A stretch of 64,000 nt of DNA from positions 1,612,001 through 1,676,000 of the forward strand of contig NZ_CP141822.1 in NCBI RefSeq assembly GCF_035621455.1, read 5' to 3'. The translations under genes were made by a program, and so were the position numbers. The notes under the pieces were generated by a model. It searched no databases and had not been told where the DNA came from. It was given only the letters and a program-made list of their open reading frames with translations. This document shows positions 42,268-52,351 of this stretch, piece by piece. The stretch's first letter is position 1. Every line of letters begins with the position of its first letter. Source of the DNA: Vibrio natriegens NBRC 15636 = ATCC 14048 = DSM 759 (GTDB lineage Bacteria; Pseudomonadota; Gammaproteobacteria; Enterobacterales; Vibrionaceae).

Positions 42268-44874
42268 CTATTCGTCTAGTGCCTTGGTGACTTTTTCAAA
42301 CAAGTCTTTGGCAAGATTATCCATCGCTTTCAGTTTTTCAAGTTCTGCACGAATCAGCGCTTGGCGACTTTCATCGTATTTACGGAACTTAAGTAGCGGA
42401 TCAATCAGACGCGATGCCACTTGCGGGTTGGTGTCATTCAACTGACGCAGAATCTCACCCGCAAACAGATAGCCTGAACCTGCCTTATCATGGAAATGCA
42501 CTGGGTTTGCACTCAAGAACGAACCGATCAAGCTACGAATGCGGTTCGGGTTTTTCAAACTGAATGCTTCGTGTGACATGGTTGCTTTTACTTTCTCAAG
42601 TGCATCTTCAGCTGGGTTGCTACCTTGCAGTACAAACCACTTGTCCATAACCAAACCATCGTGTTTCCACTTATCGCTGTAATCCGCCATCAACGTTTCA
42701 CGACATTCAAGCTGTGCATTATTGGCAGCCGTCATCGCAGCAATGGTATCTGTCATGTTGTTTGCAGATGCATATTGCTCCTGTACAAGTTGGTTGCCAT
42801 TTTCAGTATGCGCAAGGAACTGAAGGCACTGATTGCGCAACGCACGCTTACCAATAGCATCATGCTCGATAGAGTAATCCGCTTGCTTCAATGTATGGTA
42901 GGTTGCACTTAGTTCATCTTCTAATTCTTTAGAAAGTGACAGTGTAATGCTATTGAGTACGGTATCAACCGCATCGATATCAATCTGTTGGTACCAACCG
43001 GTAATTTCATTGATAGAAGGCAATGATAACACCTGTGCGATGAACGCTGGTTCCAGGTTGGCATCAAGCAATACGCCACGGAACGCGTCGATCAACTCTT
43101 CAGAAAGTTTAACTTCCTTGCCCGCTTGAACGTTCACGACGTTTTGACGGATGTATTTCGCCAGCAACATTTGGCTTGCATCCCAACGTGCGAAATCGTT
43201 CGTGGCATGTTTCATCAGGAAGATCAGTTCTTCATCGCTGTAACCGTATTCCAGTTTTACTGGTGCGGAGAACTCGCGTAGCAATGATGGTACTGGTTTA
43301 ACATCGACATTTTCAAACACGAAAGTCTGTTTGTCTTGTTTGATGTCTAGAACATTGTGAACAGACTCACCATTGATAATCAATGGAATCACCTGACCTT
43401 TGTCGTCGTACAATTCAATATCAAATGGAATATGCAGCGCTTGTTTTTCCGCTTGATCATGCGTTGCCTCGGTAAACTGCTCAACGGTTAGCGCGTAAGT
43501 TTTCGCGTCAGCATTGTACTCGCTGTTCACGCGCAATGTTGGTGTACCCGATTGGCTGTACCATAAGCGGAATTGTTGTAGGTCAACGCCTGTTGCATCT
43601 TCCATCGCCGATACAAAGTCTTCACATGTTGCAGCTGTGCCATCATGACGCTCAAAGTAAAGCTTCATGCCTTTTTGGAAACCTTCCTCGCCTAGCAATG
43701 TGTGATACATGCGAATGACTTCACTGCCTTTCTCATAAACAGTGAGCGTGTAAAAGTTATTCATCTCGATAACTTTATCTGGACGAATTGGGTGCGACAT
43801 CGGGCTCGAATCTTCAGCAAACTGAGGACCACGGATAATACGAACATTATCGATACGGTTAACAGCGCGAGAGCCAAGATCTGACGAAAATTCCTGATCA
43901 CGGAAAACTGTTAAGCCTTCTTTTAGACTTAACTGGAACCAATCGCGACAAGTCACGCGGTTACCCGTCCAGTTATGGAAGTACTCATGACCAATTACGG
44001 CTTCAATTCCCAGATAATCGCGGTCAGTTGCCGTTTGGTCGTTGGCTAGAACGAACTTCGAGTTAAAGATGTTCAGACCTTTGTTTTCCATCGCGCCCAT
44101 ATTGAAGAAATCCACAGCCACGATCATGTAAATGTCTAGGTCATACTCCAGGCCAAAGCGTTCTTCGTCCCACTTCATTGAATTGATCAGTGACGTCATG
44201 GCATGCGGCGCACGATCCAAGTTACCTTTATCAACAAAGATCTCTAACTCGACATTGCGACCAGACATAGTGGTGTAGTTGTCACGCAGTACATCAAAAT
44301 CACCAGCAACCAGTGCAAATAAGTATGCTGGTTTCGGGTGTGGGTCCTGCCATTGTACCCAGTGGCGGCCATTTTCTGCGTCACCTTCTGCAATACGGTT
44401 ACCGTTGCTCAGCAAGTAAGGGTATGTCCCTTTATCGGCAATCACTTTCGTCGTGTATTTTGCCAATACGTCTGGGCGATCCAGGTAATACGTGATGCGA
44501 CGGAAACCTTCGGCTTCACACTGAGTACAGAAAGCACCACCAGATTTGTATAAACCTTCAAGTGCCGTATTCGCTTCAGGATCAATCTTAGTAATGATCT
44601 CAAGTTCAAATTCAGCTGGTAGATCAGAAAGAACCAGAGAGGCTTCTTTCACTTCATGATGAGCCCAGTCTTCTCCATTCACTTTGACAGAACGAAGCTC
44701 CAGCCCTTCGCCATCTAACTCCAATGTTGTGAGTTCACCTTTTTGAATGACTTTCGATACCGCAGTAACGATAGTGTCGTTATCGAATAGATCAAACGTG
44801 AGATCAATGTCGGTAATAATATGAGATGGCGCTTGATAATCTTTACGATATTTAGCTTGAGGAGCTTGGGACAT
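42268..44874 (-). CDS. pepN: PepN, aminopeptidase N
   Basis: Cytoplasmic zinc aminopeptidase (M1 family) that removes N-terminal residues from peptides. 868 residues from the ATG at 44874 (MSQAPQAKYRKDYQAP), chosen because AAGGA is nine bases upstream; an ATG two codons earlier is possible. The exopeptidase motif GAMEN (MGAMENKGLN) and the zinc motif HEYFH with the downstream Glu in LKEGLTVFRDQEF are present. Same length as E. coli PepN (870). The leader carries a terminator-like hairpin (44909-44940). Confidence 0.96.
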   Translation of the reverse strand: MSQAPQAKYRKDYQAPSHIITDIDLTFDLFDNDTIVTAVSKVIQKGELTTLELDGEGLELRSVKVNGEDWAHHEVKEASLVLSDLPAEFELEIITKIDPEANTALEGLYKSGGAFCTQCEAEGFRRITYYLDRPDVLAKYTTKVIADKGTYPYLLSNGNRIAEGDAENGRHWVQWQDPHPKPAYLFALVAGDFDVLRDNYTTMSGRNVELEIFVDKGNLDRAPHAMTSLINSMKWDEERFGLEYDLDIYMIVAVDFFNMGAMENKGLNIFNSKFVLANDQTATDRDYLGIEAVIGHEYFHNWTGNRVTCRDWFQLSLKEGLTVFRDQEFSSDLGSRAVNRIDNVRIIRGPQFAEDSSPMSHPIRPDKVIEMNNFYTLTVYEKGSEVIRMYHTLLGEEGFQKGMKLYFERHDGTAATCEDFVSAMEDATGVDLQQFRLWYSQSGTPTLRVNSEYNADAKTYALTVEQFTEATHDQAEKQALHIPFDIELYDDKGQVIPLIINGESVHNVLDIKQDKQTFVFENVDVKPVPSLLREFSAPVKLEYGYSDEELIFLMKHATNDFARWDASQMLLAKYIRQNVVNVQAGKEVKLSEELIDAFRGVLLDANLEPAFIAQVLSLPSINEITGWYQQIDIDAVDTVLNSITLSLSKELEDELSATYHTLKQADYSIEHDAIGKRALRNQCLQFLAHTENGNQLVQEQYASANNMTDTIAAMTAANNAQLECRETLMADYSDKWKHDGLVMDKWFVLQGSNPAEDALEKVKATMSHEAFSLKNPNRIRSLIGSFLSANPVHFHDKAGSGYLFAGEILRQLNDTNPQVASRLIDPLLKFRKYDESRQALIRAELEKLKAMDNLAKDLFEKVTKALDE

Positions 44875-44908
44875 GTCCATAAATCCTTGTCTGTCGAAGA
44901 ATAAAAAA

Positions 44909-44940
44909 CCACTTCTTTAATGACTAAAACATCGAAGTGG
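44909..44940 (-). promoter_or_regulatory. Terminator-like hairpin in the pepN leader
   Basis: On the minus strand CCACTTC, an 18-base loop, GAAGTGG, then TTTTTT. It lies 35 bases before the pepN start, so it could be an attenuator or the end of some upstream transcript. Confidence 0.5.
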
Positions 44941-44997
44941 TATCACTATATAAGCTATTAGTAGTGCTTGTGGTATCAAAATACAAGCCTTTACACC

Positions 44998-45028
44998 AAA
45001 AAATAGAGCTAATAGTGTACTAGCTCTA
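44998..45028 (-). terminator. Terminator of the unknown secreted-protein gene
   Basis: Perfect 8-base arms TAGAGCTA / TAGCTCTA with a T6 run on the minus strand. Confidence 0.85.
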
Positions 45029-45103
45029 CTTTATGGTTAACATTTATACAACATTACTTGCATTCACTAGGCTTACATCACGGTGAAGAATTATAGATAG
45101 TTG

Positions 45104-45769
45104 TTATTGTGTAACTCTATTTAAAACCGCGTACATATCACCATTTGAGTCTTCTATCGTCAATTCGTTTTTGTTGAGTTTATAAGTGGTTCCATGCTCG
45201 CCGTTTTCATACAAAAGAACTAGGTACTCATCCTCGGTATAAAAGACACCCTGTTTCACTGATTCTTTCCCGGCCTCATTAGAAACGCGGAATAGAAAAA
45301 CGAAGTCGGGTTGGAGAATCAAGTCCATGTGGCTGATCTTACTTGCGGCAAGGCCATCTCCAGAGACGTGAGAGCTAGACCAAATGCCTGCAAGCGCATT
45401 CGATAGACCCTTGGTGAAGGTGACACCATTGAGATCAAGCGTGTTGTGGTTATTCCGGTACGCATAGATTTGGGGCTCATCCGTATTCAGGCCAAGAACA
45501 ATCGTATCTTCGTTGACATTGTACATCCCTTCCCAATGATCAACAGAATAGTCCTTTTTCTGGATATCAATGGAGAACATATAGTCAGAACCCAAAGACA
45601 GTTTGATGGCGCGAAAGTTTTCCGCAGACTCTCCTGAATTCTGATTCAGCAAATACCAATCCCCGATTAAAAACGGGGTGTCAAAGTGACTTAATTCTTC
45701 TTCACGAGCGTTGTCGGCGCTGTACGCGCTAAAGCAAAAAAAACTAAGTAAAATAAAGAACCATTTCAT
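45104..45769 (-). CDS. Secreted protein of unknown function
   Basis: A 221-residue exported protein: signal peptide 1-17 (MKWFFILLSFFCFSAYS) with cleavage before ADNA. The mature protein has two similar halves of lipocalin-like or beta-barrel character: LIGDWYLLNQNSG... and LAGIWSSSHVSGDG..., each starting with a G-x-W motif and each followed by an FVFLFRV/YMFSIDI-type strand. This suggests an internal duplication. No family recognised. Single gene with its own terminator. Confidence 0.75.
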   Translation of the reverse strand: MKWFFILLSFFCFSAYSADNAREEELSHFDTPFLIGDWYLLNQNSGESAENFRAIKLSLGSDYMFSIDIQKKDYSVDHWEGMYNVNEDTIVLGLNTDEPQIYAYRNNHNTLDLNGVTFTKGLSNALAGIWSSSHVSGDGLAASKISHMDLILQPDFVFLFRVSNEAGKESVKQGVFYTEDEYLVLLYENGEHGTTYKLNKNELTIEDSNGDMYAVLNRVTQ

Positions 45770-45911
45770 ATCGGCATCCTTATCGTTTTCTTTTAGCTTA
45801 GGCTTTAGTCATCTGTTTCGCGAAATATTTGAGATTCATCACGTAAATTGTTTGTACAAAAAAAGCGCATATTTATCTCAATATGGCTGGGAAATGAAGA
45901 TAAAAAGATAG

Positions 45912-45943
45912 AAAAAAAGAGCGAGTCATAAGGACTCGCTCTT
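45912..45943 (-). terminator. Terminator of the proQ-prc operon
   Basis: Hairpin AAGAGCGAGTC / GACTCGCTCTT followed on the minus strand by T7. Confidence 0.92.
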
Positions 45944-45964
45944 GTAGTATTGAATGTTTAGTCG

Positions 45965-47971
45965 TTATGACTGATCAGTTGGTTTCAACATATCAATCAT
46001 AATTGAGACAGATTCATCGAGATAAACGTCTGGGGCTTCGTAGTCTTTAGGCACATCATCTAACGACTTAAATGCCTTTTTGCCTAGTAATGCCTGACGT
46101 TCATTAATGCGCTCCAGACGAAGCTTGTCTTCAGAGTCTTGCTCCGCTTTGCGCACTTTTTCATTGAGCGACAAAAAGTTGTTGTCTTTATCTTGACGAT
46201 ATTTCTCAATGTCTTCGTTGATGAATCGGAATTCCATTTCATCCGCGATGCGCTTGTTATGCAGCTTTGTCAAACTCGCTACCAACGTATCGTTGTCCGG
46301 ATACATTGTGTAACTCGCTTTATCGATGCTATCCCAAGGTAGCGCGTTCTCTTCGACACTTTCACCGGTTTCAGAAGCTTCGATTGGCGTTGGATAAGCA
46401 ATATCCGGCGCTACCCCACGATTCTGAGTACTACCACCATCAATACGGTAGAACTTCTGAATTGTGTATTGAACATACCCTAGCTCTTTATCAAAAAGGT
46501 CATAGATATGGTTCAACGAGCGGTGCTGCTGGACAGTTCCCTTACCAAACGAGTTCTCACCAAGAATGATAGCGCGATTATAATCTTGCATCGCTGCGGC
46601 AAAGATTTCCGAAGCAGACGCACTATAACGGTTAATCAGCACCGTTAAAGGACCATCGTAACTGATTTGTCCATCAGTATCCGCATTGACCTTGATTCGA
46701 CCATAGCTATCGCGAACTTGTACGACCGGGCCTTCTTTGATGAACAGTCCCGTCAGCGCCGTTGCTTCTGTTAAAGCACCGCCACCGTTGTTACGCAAGT
46801 CGACAATCACGCCGTCCACATTCTTGGTTTTAAATTCCGCCAGCAATTTGTCCGTATCGTTAGACAAACCGACGTAAAAACTCGGTACTTCCAAAACGCC
46901 AATTTTCTTGCCGTTCTTCTCGATCACTTCTGACTTAACAGCTCGGTCTTCCAAGCGTACTTTGTCTCGAACAATTGTGACAATGTAACTCTTGGCTCCA
47001 GCGCCTTCTGGCAATATCTGAAGGTTAACCTTGGTACCTTTTGGCCCTTTGATTAACTGAACCACATCGTCTAAACGCCAGCCAATAATGTCGACAATCT
47101 CTTCGCCATCTTGACCAACCCCAATAATGCGGTCACCTTCACCAAGCTGTTTGCTCTTTGAAGCTGGGCCGCCAACCACGAGTGAACGAATAACAGTGTA
47201 ATCATCCGTCATTTGCAAAACGGCACCAATACCTTCCAGTGAAAGGTTCATTTCTGACTGGAACTGTTCTGCGTTGCGTGGAGAAAGGTAGCTAGTATGA
47301 GGATCGACTTGTCTTGCGAAGGCATTCATGTAGAGCTGGAATGCGTCTTCGTTATTGGTTTGAGTGATTCGCTTCATTGCGTTGTTATAACGCTTCTCTA
47401 AAACTTCTTTTATCTCTGGCCACTCTTTGCCAGTCAGTTTCAGATTGAGCGCGTCATACTTAACACGTTTTCGCCATAACTCATTAATTTCCGACTCATT
47501 TTTTGGCCATGCTGCTTCTGAACGATCAAGTTCGATCTGATCATCGTTATCAAATTTGATTTCGTTGTCGAGCAAGGTCAACGCATAAGCAAAACGCTCG
47601 AAACGTTTTTGCATAGACAGATTATAGACATCGAATGCGATCTGGTTATTGCCAGCTTTAAGCTGATCATCCAGCTCTACAGACCAATCTTTGAAGGCGT
47701 CTATATCAGCTTGAGTGAAAATATTTCGATTATAATCAAGCATTTCTACATAGCGTTCAAAAATCGCTTTAGAGAAATCGTCATCGAGACTGAAATGCTT
47801 GTAATGAGAGCGGGTGAATCGAGAGGTGACTCTCTTGCTGGCCGTTTCGTGCTGAACTTCAGGAGTGAGCACCGGCAAGTCATCTTTGTGTAGTTTGGCT
47901 TCTAGAGCCTGAGCTGATGCTGCTAGCAATAAGCTAGCAGCGATCAGGGTCACTTTTGAACGGCAATTCAT
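45965..47971 (-). CDS. prc: Prc (Tsp), tail-specific periplasmic protease
   Basis: Periplasmic serine/lysine protease that degrades proteins with non-polar C-termini and trims or controls cell-wall enzymes. 668 residues; signal peptide 1-22 (AQA). PDZ domain about 225-320 (GIGAVLQMTDDYTVIRSLVVGGPA). The S41 catalytic region contains VDLRNNGGGAL, RYSASASEIFAAAMQDY (Ser) and GENSFGKGTVQQHRS (Lys). The DUF3340 C-terminal part follows. It begins 17 bases after proQ, as in E. coli. Confidence 0.96.
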   Translation of the reverse strand: MNCRSKVTLIAASLLLAASAQALEAKLHKDDLPVLTPEVQHETASKRVTSRFTRSHYKHFSLDDDFSKAIFERYVEMLDYNRNIFTQADIDAFKDWSVELDDQLKAGNNQIAFDVYNLSMQKRFERFAYALTLLDNEIKFDNDDQIELDRSEAAWPKNESEINELWRKRVKYDALNLKLTGKEWPEIKEVLEKRYNNAMKRITQTNNEDAFQLYMNAFARQVDPHTSYLSPRNAEQFQSEMNLSLEGIGAVLQMTDDYTVIRSLVVGGPASKSKQLGEGDRIIGVGQDGEEIVDIIGWRLDDVVQLIKGPKGTKVNLQILPEGAGAKSYIVTIVRDKVRLEDRAVKSEVIEKNGKKIGVLEVPSFYVGLSNDTDKLLAEFKTKNVDGVIVDLRNNGGGALTEATALTGLFIKEGPVVQVRDSYGRIKVNADTDGQISYDGPLTVLINRYSASASEIFAAAMQDYNRAIILGENSFGKGTVQQHRSLNHIYDLFDKELGYVQYTIQKFYRIDGGSTQNRGVAPDIAYPTPIEASETGESVEENALPWDSIDKASYTMYPDNDTLVASLTKLHNKRIADEMEFRFINEDIEKYRQDKDNNFLSLNEKVRKAEQDSEDKLRLERINERQALLGKKAFKSLDDVPKDYEAPDVYLDESVSIMIDMLKPTDQS

Positions 47972-47988
47972 GCGTAGGAGTATCTCCC

Positions 47989-48615
47989 TTATGCGCGCAA
48001 GTGCTCCGCTTTTACAACCATTTGTAGGCCGTTAGCAAGTTGAACACGTACATCATCCTTATTGATTTCAACAATGGTCGCTGCCATGTTACCTTTGCCC
48101 ATGTTCACATTTACTGCGTTGCCTACGGTGATTTCGTCAGCGTTTAGCGCGCGTGTTTCTACAGGCTGAGTTGGTTTCTGTGCTTTAGGTTTATTAGTAC
48201 GACGAGGCTGTTGAGGCTTTTTAGCCGCAGGTTTTGCTTTCGCCTTACCCTCTTCACGAGCTTTCTGTGCTTGTTCTTTACGACGAGCTTGAACTTTCGC
48301 TTTGCTTTCTGCAAGTGTTGCTTTAGCGTGTTCTACGTGTTCTTCTTCTAGCTCACCACATGGGTTGCCGTCTAAATCTACACGTACCGCACCTGGTTTT
48401 ACACCATGTAGGTAACGCCATGATGAAGTGTACTGTCTTAACGCTGCACGAAGCTGAGTTTTGCTTACTTTTTCGTCTTCATTTAGACGTTCCGCAAGAT
48501 CTTGAAAAATACCAATTTTCAGAGGTTTTGCTTCACCTTCTAAAGTAAAGCACTTAGGGAAACATTCAGCAATATATGCGATAACTTCTTTGCTGTTTTT
48601 TAACTTTTCAGTCAT
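47989..48615 (-). CDS. proQ: ProQ, RNA chaperone
   Basis: RNA-binding protein that stabilises many small RNAs and messages. 208 residues from the ATG at 48615 ([16 protein letters not shown]), with AGGA eight bases upstream. FinO-like domain about 5-110 ([22 protein letters not shown] and [15 protein letters not shown]), a Lys/Pro-rich linker ([14 protein letters not shown]), and a C-terminal Tudor-like domain ([20 protein letters not shown]). Upstream of prc in the same operon. Confidence 0.96.
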   Translation of the reverse strand: MTEKLKNSKEVIAYIAECFPKCFTLEGEAKPLKIGIFQDLAERLNEDEKVSKTQLRAALRQYTSSWRYLHGVKPGAVRVDLDGNPCGELEEEHVEHAKATLAESKAKVQARRKEQAQKAREEGKAKAKPAAKKPQQPRRTNKPKAQKPTQPVETRALNADEITVGNAVNVNMGKGNMAATIVEINKDDVRVQLANGLQMVVKAEHLRA

Positions 48616-48713
48616 GAGGGTTCCTGGTTTGAGCGGCTTTCCGCAGAGCATTAAGAAAAAATATTCTCGTATTATAGTGAGATGCCAACGAAAAACCACA
48701 CTCGTGGACGAAT

Positions 48714-49187
48714 TTATGCGTTGTTCGCGTGTGAATTAAGCAGCTTTTCTACTTCAGACATAAAATGAGTAAGCCCTGCTTCATCCGTTTCATTGAATCG
48801 GCCAATACTTGGGCTATCGATATCTAACACTCCGGCTACTTTTCCGTTAATCGTAAACGGAATCACAATTTCAGAATTACTTGCCGCATCACAAGCAATA
48901 TGGCCTTCAAACGCATGTACGTCGTATACTCTTTGTATGGTGTTAGTTTTTGCTGCGGTACCACAGACTCCACGCCCCATCGGGATGCGAACACAAGCTG
49001 GCTTACCTTGGAACGGACCTAGAACCAGTTCGTCCCCTTTAGTAAGGTAAAAGCCTGCCCAGTTGAGATCTTCTAGTTCCATAAATAGAAGTGAGCTCAG
49101 GTTTGCCAAGTTGGCAATAAAATCTGGCTCTGACTCAATGAGTGCTGCGGCTTGCTTGGTTAGTCTTTGATACTGTTCTATGTTCAT
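48714..49187 (-). CDS. msrC: MsrC (YebR), free-methionine-(R)-sulfoxide reductase
   Basis: GAF-fold enzyme that reduces the free R-form of methionine sulfoxide. 157 residues. The catalytic cysteines are in [18 protein letters not shown] and [15 protein letters not shown] (three Cys, as in the family). It lies 98 bases upstream of proQ in the same direction, preserving the E. coli order proQ-yebR-yebST. Confidence 0.95.
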   Translation of the reverse strand: MNIEQYQRLTKQAAALIESEPDFIANLANLSSLLFMELEDLNWAGFYLTKGDELVLGPFQGKPACVRIPMGRGVCGTAAKTNTIQRVYDVHAFEGHIACDAASNSEIVIPFTINGKVAGVLDIDSPSIGRFNETDEAGLTHFMSEVEKLLNSHANNA

Positions 49188-49279
49188 ATTAACTTCCTAC
49201 TAATTTATAACGCTTCCATTCTTATGGGTTAACGCTAAAATGCTGACCTACTTTATAATAGGACTTATTCTCAATTACA

Positions 49280-51076
49280 ATGATTAAGAAAGATGACACT
49301 ATTAGCCGTTCTTGGTTGATAACACAAGTAAAAAAGCACAAGTCCAAGCTAATTCTAGCGAACTTGATTGCTGTTTTGGCAACTTTGATTAGTGTTCCAA
49401 TCCCTCTTCTTATGCCACTGATGGTGGATGAAGTCTTATTGGATCAACCCGCCAATGGCATAGCTGCTATGAATGCTGTTCTTCCAGCAGCGTGGCACAC
49501 TCCTACTGGCTATATTTTCTTTACGCTGTTTTTGGTCGTGCTTATGCGCGCAGCCAGTCAAGCGCTCAACATCGTTCAAAGCCGTCAATTCACGCTGGTA
49601 TCGAAGACGATTACCTTCGAAATGCGCAGCAAGATGATCGACAAACTAGGCCGAATCAGTATTCGCCAGTACGAGACGAAAGGCAGTGGCGGTATCAACG
49701 CTCACTTGATCACTGATATTGAAACCATTGACCAGTTCATCGGCTCTACTCTGGCGAAGTTTGTCGTTAGTTTACTGACCGTTATAGGAACTGCAATCGT
49801 TCTTCTTTGGCTAGACTGGCGATTAGGTTTATTTATCTTGCTGGTTAACCCTGTCGTTATCTATTTCTCTCGTAAACTCGGTAGCATGGTCAAGCACCTG
49901 AAGCGTAAAGAAAACCACTCGTTTGAGCTGTTTCAAACGCGCCTGGTCGAAACGTTAGATGGTATTTATCAGCTTCGTGCCGCCAATAAAGAGAGAGAAT
50001 TTCTTCAGCAACTGAAAAACAGTGCCGATCAAGTTCGTGTCGATGCAGATAAATACGCCTGGCAATCTGAAGCGGCAGGTCGTGTATCTTTCTTACTGTT
50101 CCTAATTGGTTTTGAGTTATTCCGTGCAGTGGCCATGTTGATGGTGCTGTTTAGTGACCTGACTATTGGCCAAATTTTTGCGGTGTTTGGCTATTTGTGG
50201 TTTATGTTGTCCCCTGTTCAGGAGCTGCTTGGTATCCAGTTCTCCTGGTACAGTGCCAAAGCAGCATTAAAACGCATTAACGATCTGCTTCTGCTGGAAG
50301 AAGAACATCGACCGCCGTCAAAAGTGAACCCTTTCACCGATGATCGCGAAGTGGATGTGAAAGTAGAGAACGTCAATTTCTCTTACAACAGCGAGCACAA
50401 TGTGCTGGACAACCTCTCTTTGCATATTCCTGCAGGTAAGAAAGTGGCTTTGGTCGGCGCAAGTGGCGGTGGTAAGTCGACATTAATTCAGCTACTGATT
50501 GGCGTATATCAGCAAAATTCCGGACACGTTCGTTACAATGATGAGCTCACGCAGGATATAGGCTTTGACGTGATTCGTGATAAAATTGCCGTGGTATTAC
50601 AGCAACCTATATTATTTAACGATACCTTAAGGCATAATCTGACTCTCGGTGGTAACTTCGATGAGATGTCATTATGGCGTGCGTTAGATGTCGCTCAGCT
50701 ACAAGATGTCATTTCTCAGTTAAACCACGGATTAGATACACAAATTGGCCGCAATGGTATTCGATTATCAGGCGGACAACGTCAGCGCCTCGCGATAGCC
50801 AGAATGGTATTGAGTAACCCTCAATTTGTTATTTTGGATGAAGCAACGTCTGCGTTAGATACAGCGACAGAAGCTGCTCTGCACAAGGCGTTAACAGAAT
50901 TCTTGCGGGGCAGGACAACCTTAATTGTCGCGCATCGTCTGTCTGCTGTGAAACAAGCCGATTTGATCTATGTGCTTGAAGATGGAAAAGTAACACAAAC
51001 CGGGACCCATGGAGAGTTAGTTGAGCAGGAAGGCTTATATCAAACCTTATATGGTGGCATTCAGTCCCACGCTTAA
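49280..51076 (+). CDS. Exporter-type ABC transporter, fused permease and ATPase
   Basis: A 598-residue half-transporter of the MsbA/multidrug type. Residues 20-310 are the six-helix permease, 345-580 the ATPase: Walker A GASGGGKST, Q-loop VVLQQPILF, signature LSGGQRQR, Walker B FVILDEATSALD and the VAHRLS H-loop. No peptidase C39 domain, so not a bacteriocin exporter of that kind. Probably a homodimer. Substrate unknown; lipid or drug export are possible. Inserted between msrC and letA relative to the E. coli gene order. Confidence 0.88.
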   Translation: MIKKDDTISRSWLITQVKKHKSKLILANLIAVLATLISVPIPLLMPLMVDEVLLDQPANGIAAMNAVLPAAWHTPTGYIFFTLFLVVLMRAASQALNIVQSRQFTLVSKTITFEMRSKMIDKLGRISIRQYETKGSGGINAHLITDIETIDQFIGSTLAKFVVSLLTVIGTAIVLLWLDWRLGLFILLVNPVVIYFSRKLGSMVKHLKRKENHSFELFQTRLVETLDGIYQLRAANKEREFLQQLKNSADQVRVDADKYAWQSEAAGRVSFLLFLIGFELFRAVAMLMVLFSDLTIGQIFAVFGYLWFMLSPVQELLGIQFSWYSAKAALKRINDLLLLEEEHRPPSKVNPFTDDREVDVKVENVNFSYNSEHNVLDNLSLHIPAGKKVALVGASGGGKSTLIQLLIGVYQQNSGHVRYNDELTQDIGFDVIRDKIAVVLQQPILFNDTLRHNLTLGGNFDEMSLWRALDVAQLQDVISQLNHGLDTQIGRNGIRLSGGQRQRLAIARMVLSNPQFVILDEATSALDTATEAALHKALTEFLRGRTTLIVAHRLSAVKQADLIYVLEDGKVTQTGTHGELVEQEGLYQTLYGGIQSHA

Positions 51077-51103
51077 AACATTCTGTTCAGAGAGGTCGTT
51101 GTG

Positions 51104-52351
51104 ATGGCCTCTCTGTCTAAGCACGCCATGAAACCTAACCGAGTCCGCTTGTGTCAGGGTTGCGAACTTCCTGTCGATATTGTCGAGTTACCACAAGGTA
51201 GACATGCCTACTGCCCTCGTTGCGGTACACAATTGTATCGTGGTGGACAGCACAGTTTATCTGGCAATTTAGCCATCGCTGTAACGTGTATCCTGTTATT
51301 TATTCCGTCCCACTTTTTTAATTTCATCAGTATCAGGCTGTTTGGCGTTATGATTCCGGCAACCTTACCGTCGGGAATGATTACCTTGATGGAAGAAGGC
51401 TTCGTGCTTCTTTCGCTACTGATCCTTTTCTGTAGCTCTATCGCGCCACTTACCGTTTGTGTTTCTGTCGTCACGGCCCATATTTCAATCCATAAGCGTT
51501 GGTTTAATGGGCTGCGTGTTTCTCTTTGGCTGATCCAGCACCTTAAACATTGGGTAATGCTGGATGTATTTTTGGTCAGTATCGCCGTAGCCTGCTTCAA
51601 ACTGCAGGACTATTCCGACATTTTTGTTGGTCCGGGTTTAATTGGCCTTGGCTTATTGCAGATATTTACTGTACTTCTGGTTTCCCGAATCAGCGTGCGT
51701 CGCTACTGGGAAGTGTGGCAACCAGAGGCCACTTACCAGTTTGAACACAAAGATGTGCACTGCCATGAATGTCACTTGTCGCAACCTGAGAATGACTCAT
51801 GTCACCGTTGCCAGCACGAGCTTTACCATCGTAAGCCGCATTCAATTCAAAAAACATGGGCTTACCTGATTGCCGCAACCGTAGCGATTTTCCCGGCTAA
51901 CCTGATCCCTATTTCAATTTTGATAACCAATGGCCAGCGCCTTGAAGACACTATTTTTTCCGGCGTTGCGTCATTGATAAACAGCGGTATGTACGGCATT
52001 GCGGCAATTATTTTTGTCGCCAGTATTGTTGTGCCCGTGGTCAAAATTCTCAGCCTTGCCTACATCATGCTGTGCATCAAATTCAGACGTACGGTGTTCA
52101 GGCGACAAAGAATGATGATTTACTTCGCAGTAAAATGGATCGGTAAGTGGTCTGTCATGGATTTGTTTGTTATTTCTATCATGATGACCTTGATTGATCG
52201 TGGTCAGATACTCGACTTCACACCGGGGCTTGGCGCAGTAGCCTTCGGTTTAGTCGTGGTGTTTACTATGCTAGCAGCAGACAGTATCGACCCAAGGTTA
52301 ATCTGGGACCAGCCCCAAAAACAATCAGAAAAAGAGTCAATGAATGAGTGA
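51104..52351 (+). CDS. letA: LetA (YebS), PqiA-like membrane partner of LetB
   Basis: Inner-membrane protein that works with the MCE protein LetB in lipid movement between the membranes. 415 residues from the ATG at 51104 (MASLSKHAMKPNRV), with GAGAGG upstream; a GTG directly before is possible. Two tandem PqiA domains (about 15-215 and 215-410), each with a zinc-ribbon: CQGC...CPRC and CHEC...CHRC. Multiple helices. Overlaps letB by eight bases. Confidence 0.93.
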   Translation: MASLSKHAMKPNRVRLCQGCELPVDIVELPQGRHAYCPRCGTQLYRGGQHSLSGNLAIAVTCILLFIPSHFFNFISIRLFGVMIPATLPSGMITLMEEGFVLLSLLILFCSSIAPLTVCVSVVTAHISIHKRWFNGLRVSLWLIQHLKHWVMLDVFLVSIAVACFKLQDYSDIFVGPGLIGLGLLQIFTVLLVSRISVRRYWEVWQPEATYQFEHKDVHCHECHLSQPENDSCHRCQHELYHRKPHSIQKTWAYLIAATVAIFPANLIPISILITNGQRLEDTIFSGVASLINSGMYGIAAIIFVASIVVPVVKILSLAYIMLCIKFRRTVFRRQRMMIYFAVKWIGKWSVMDLFVISIMMTLIDRGQILDFTPGLGAVAFGLVVVFTMLAADSIDPRLIWDQPQKQSEKESMNE

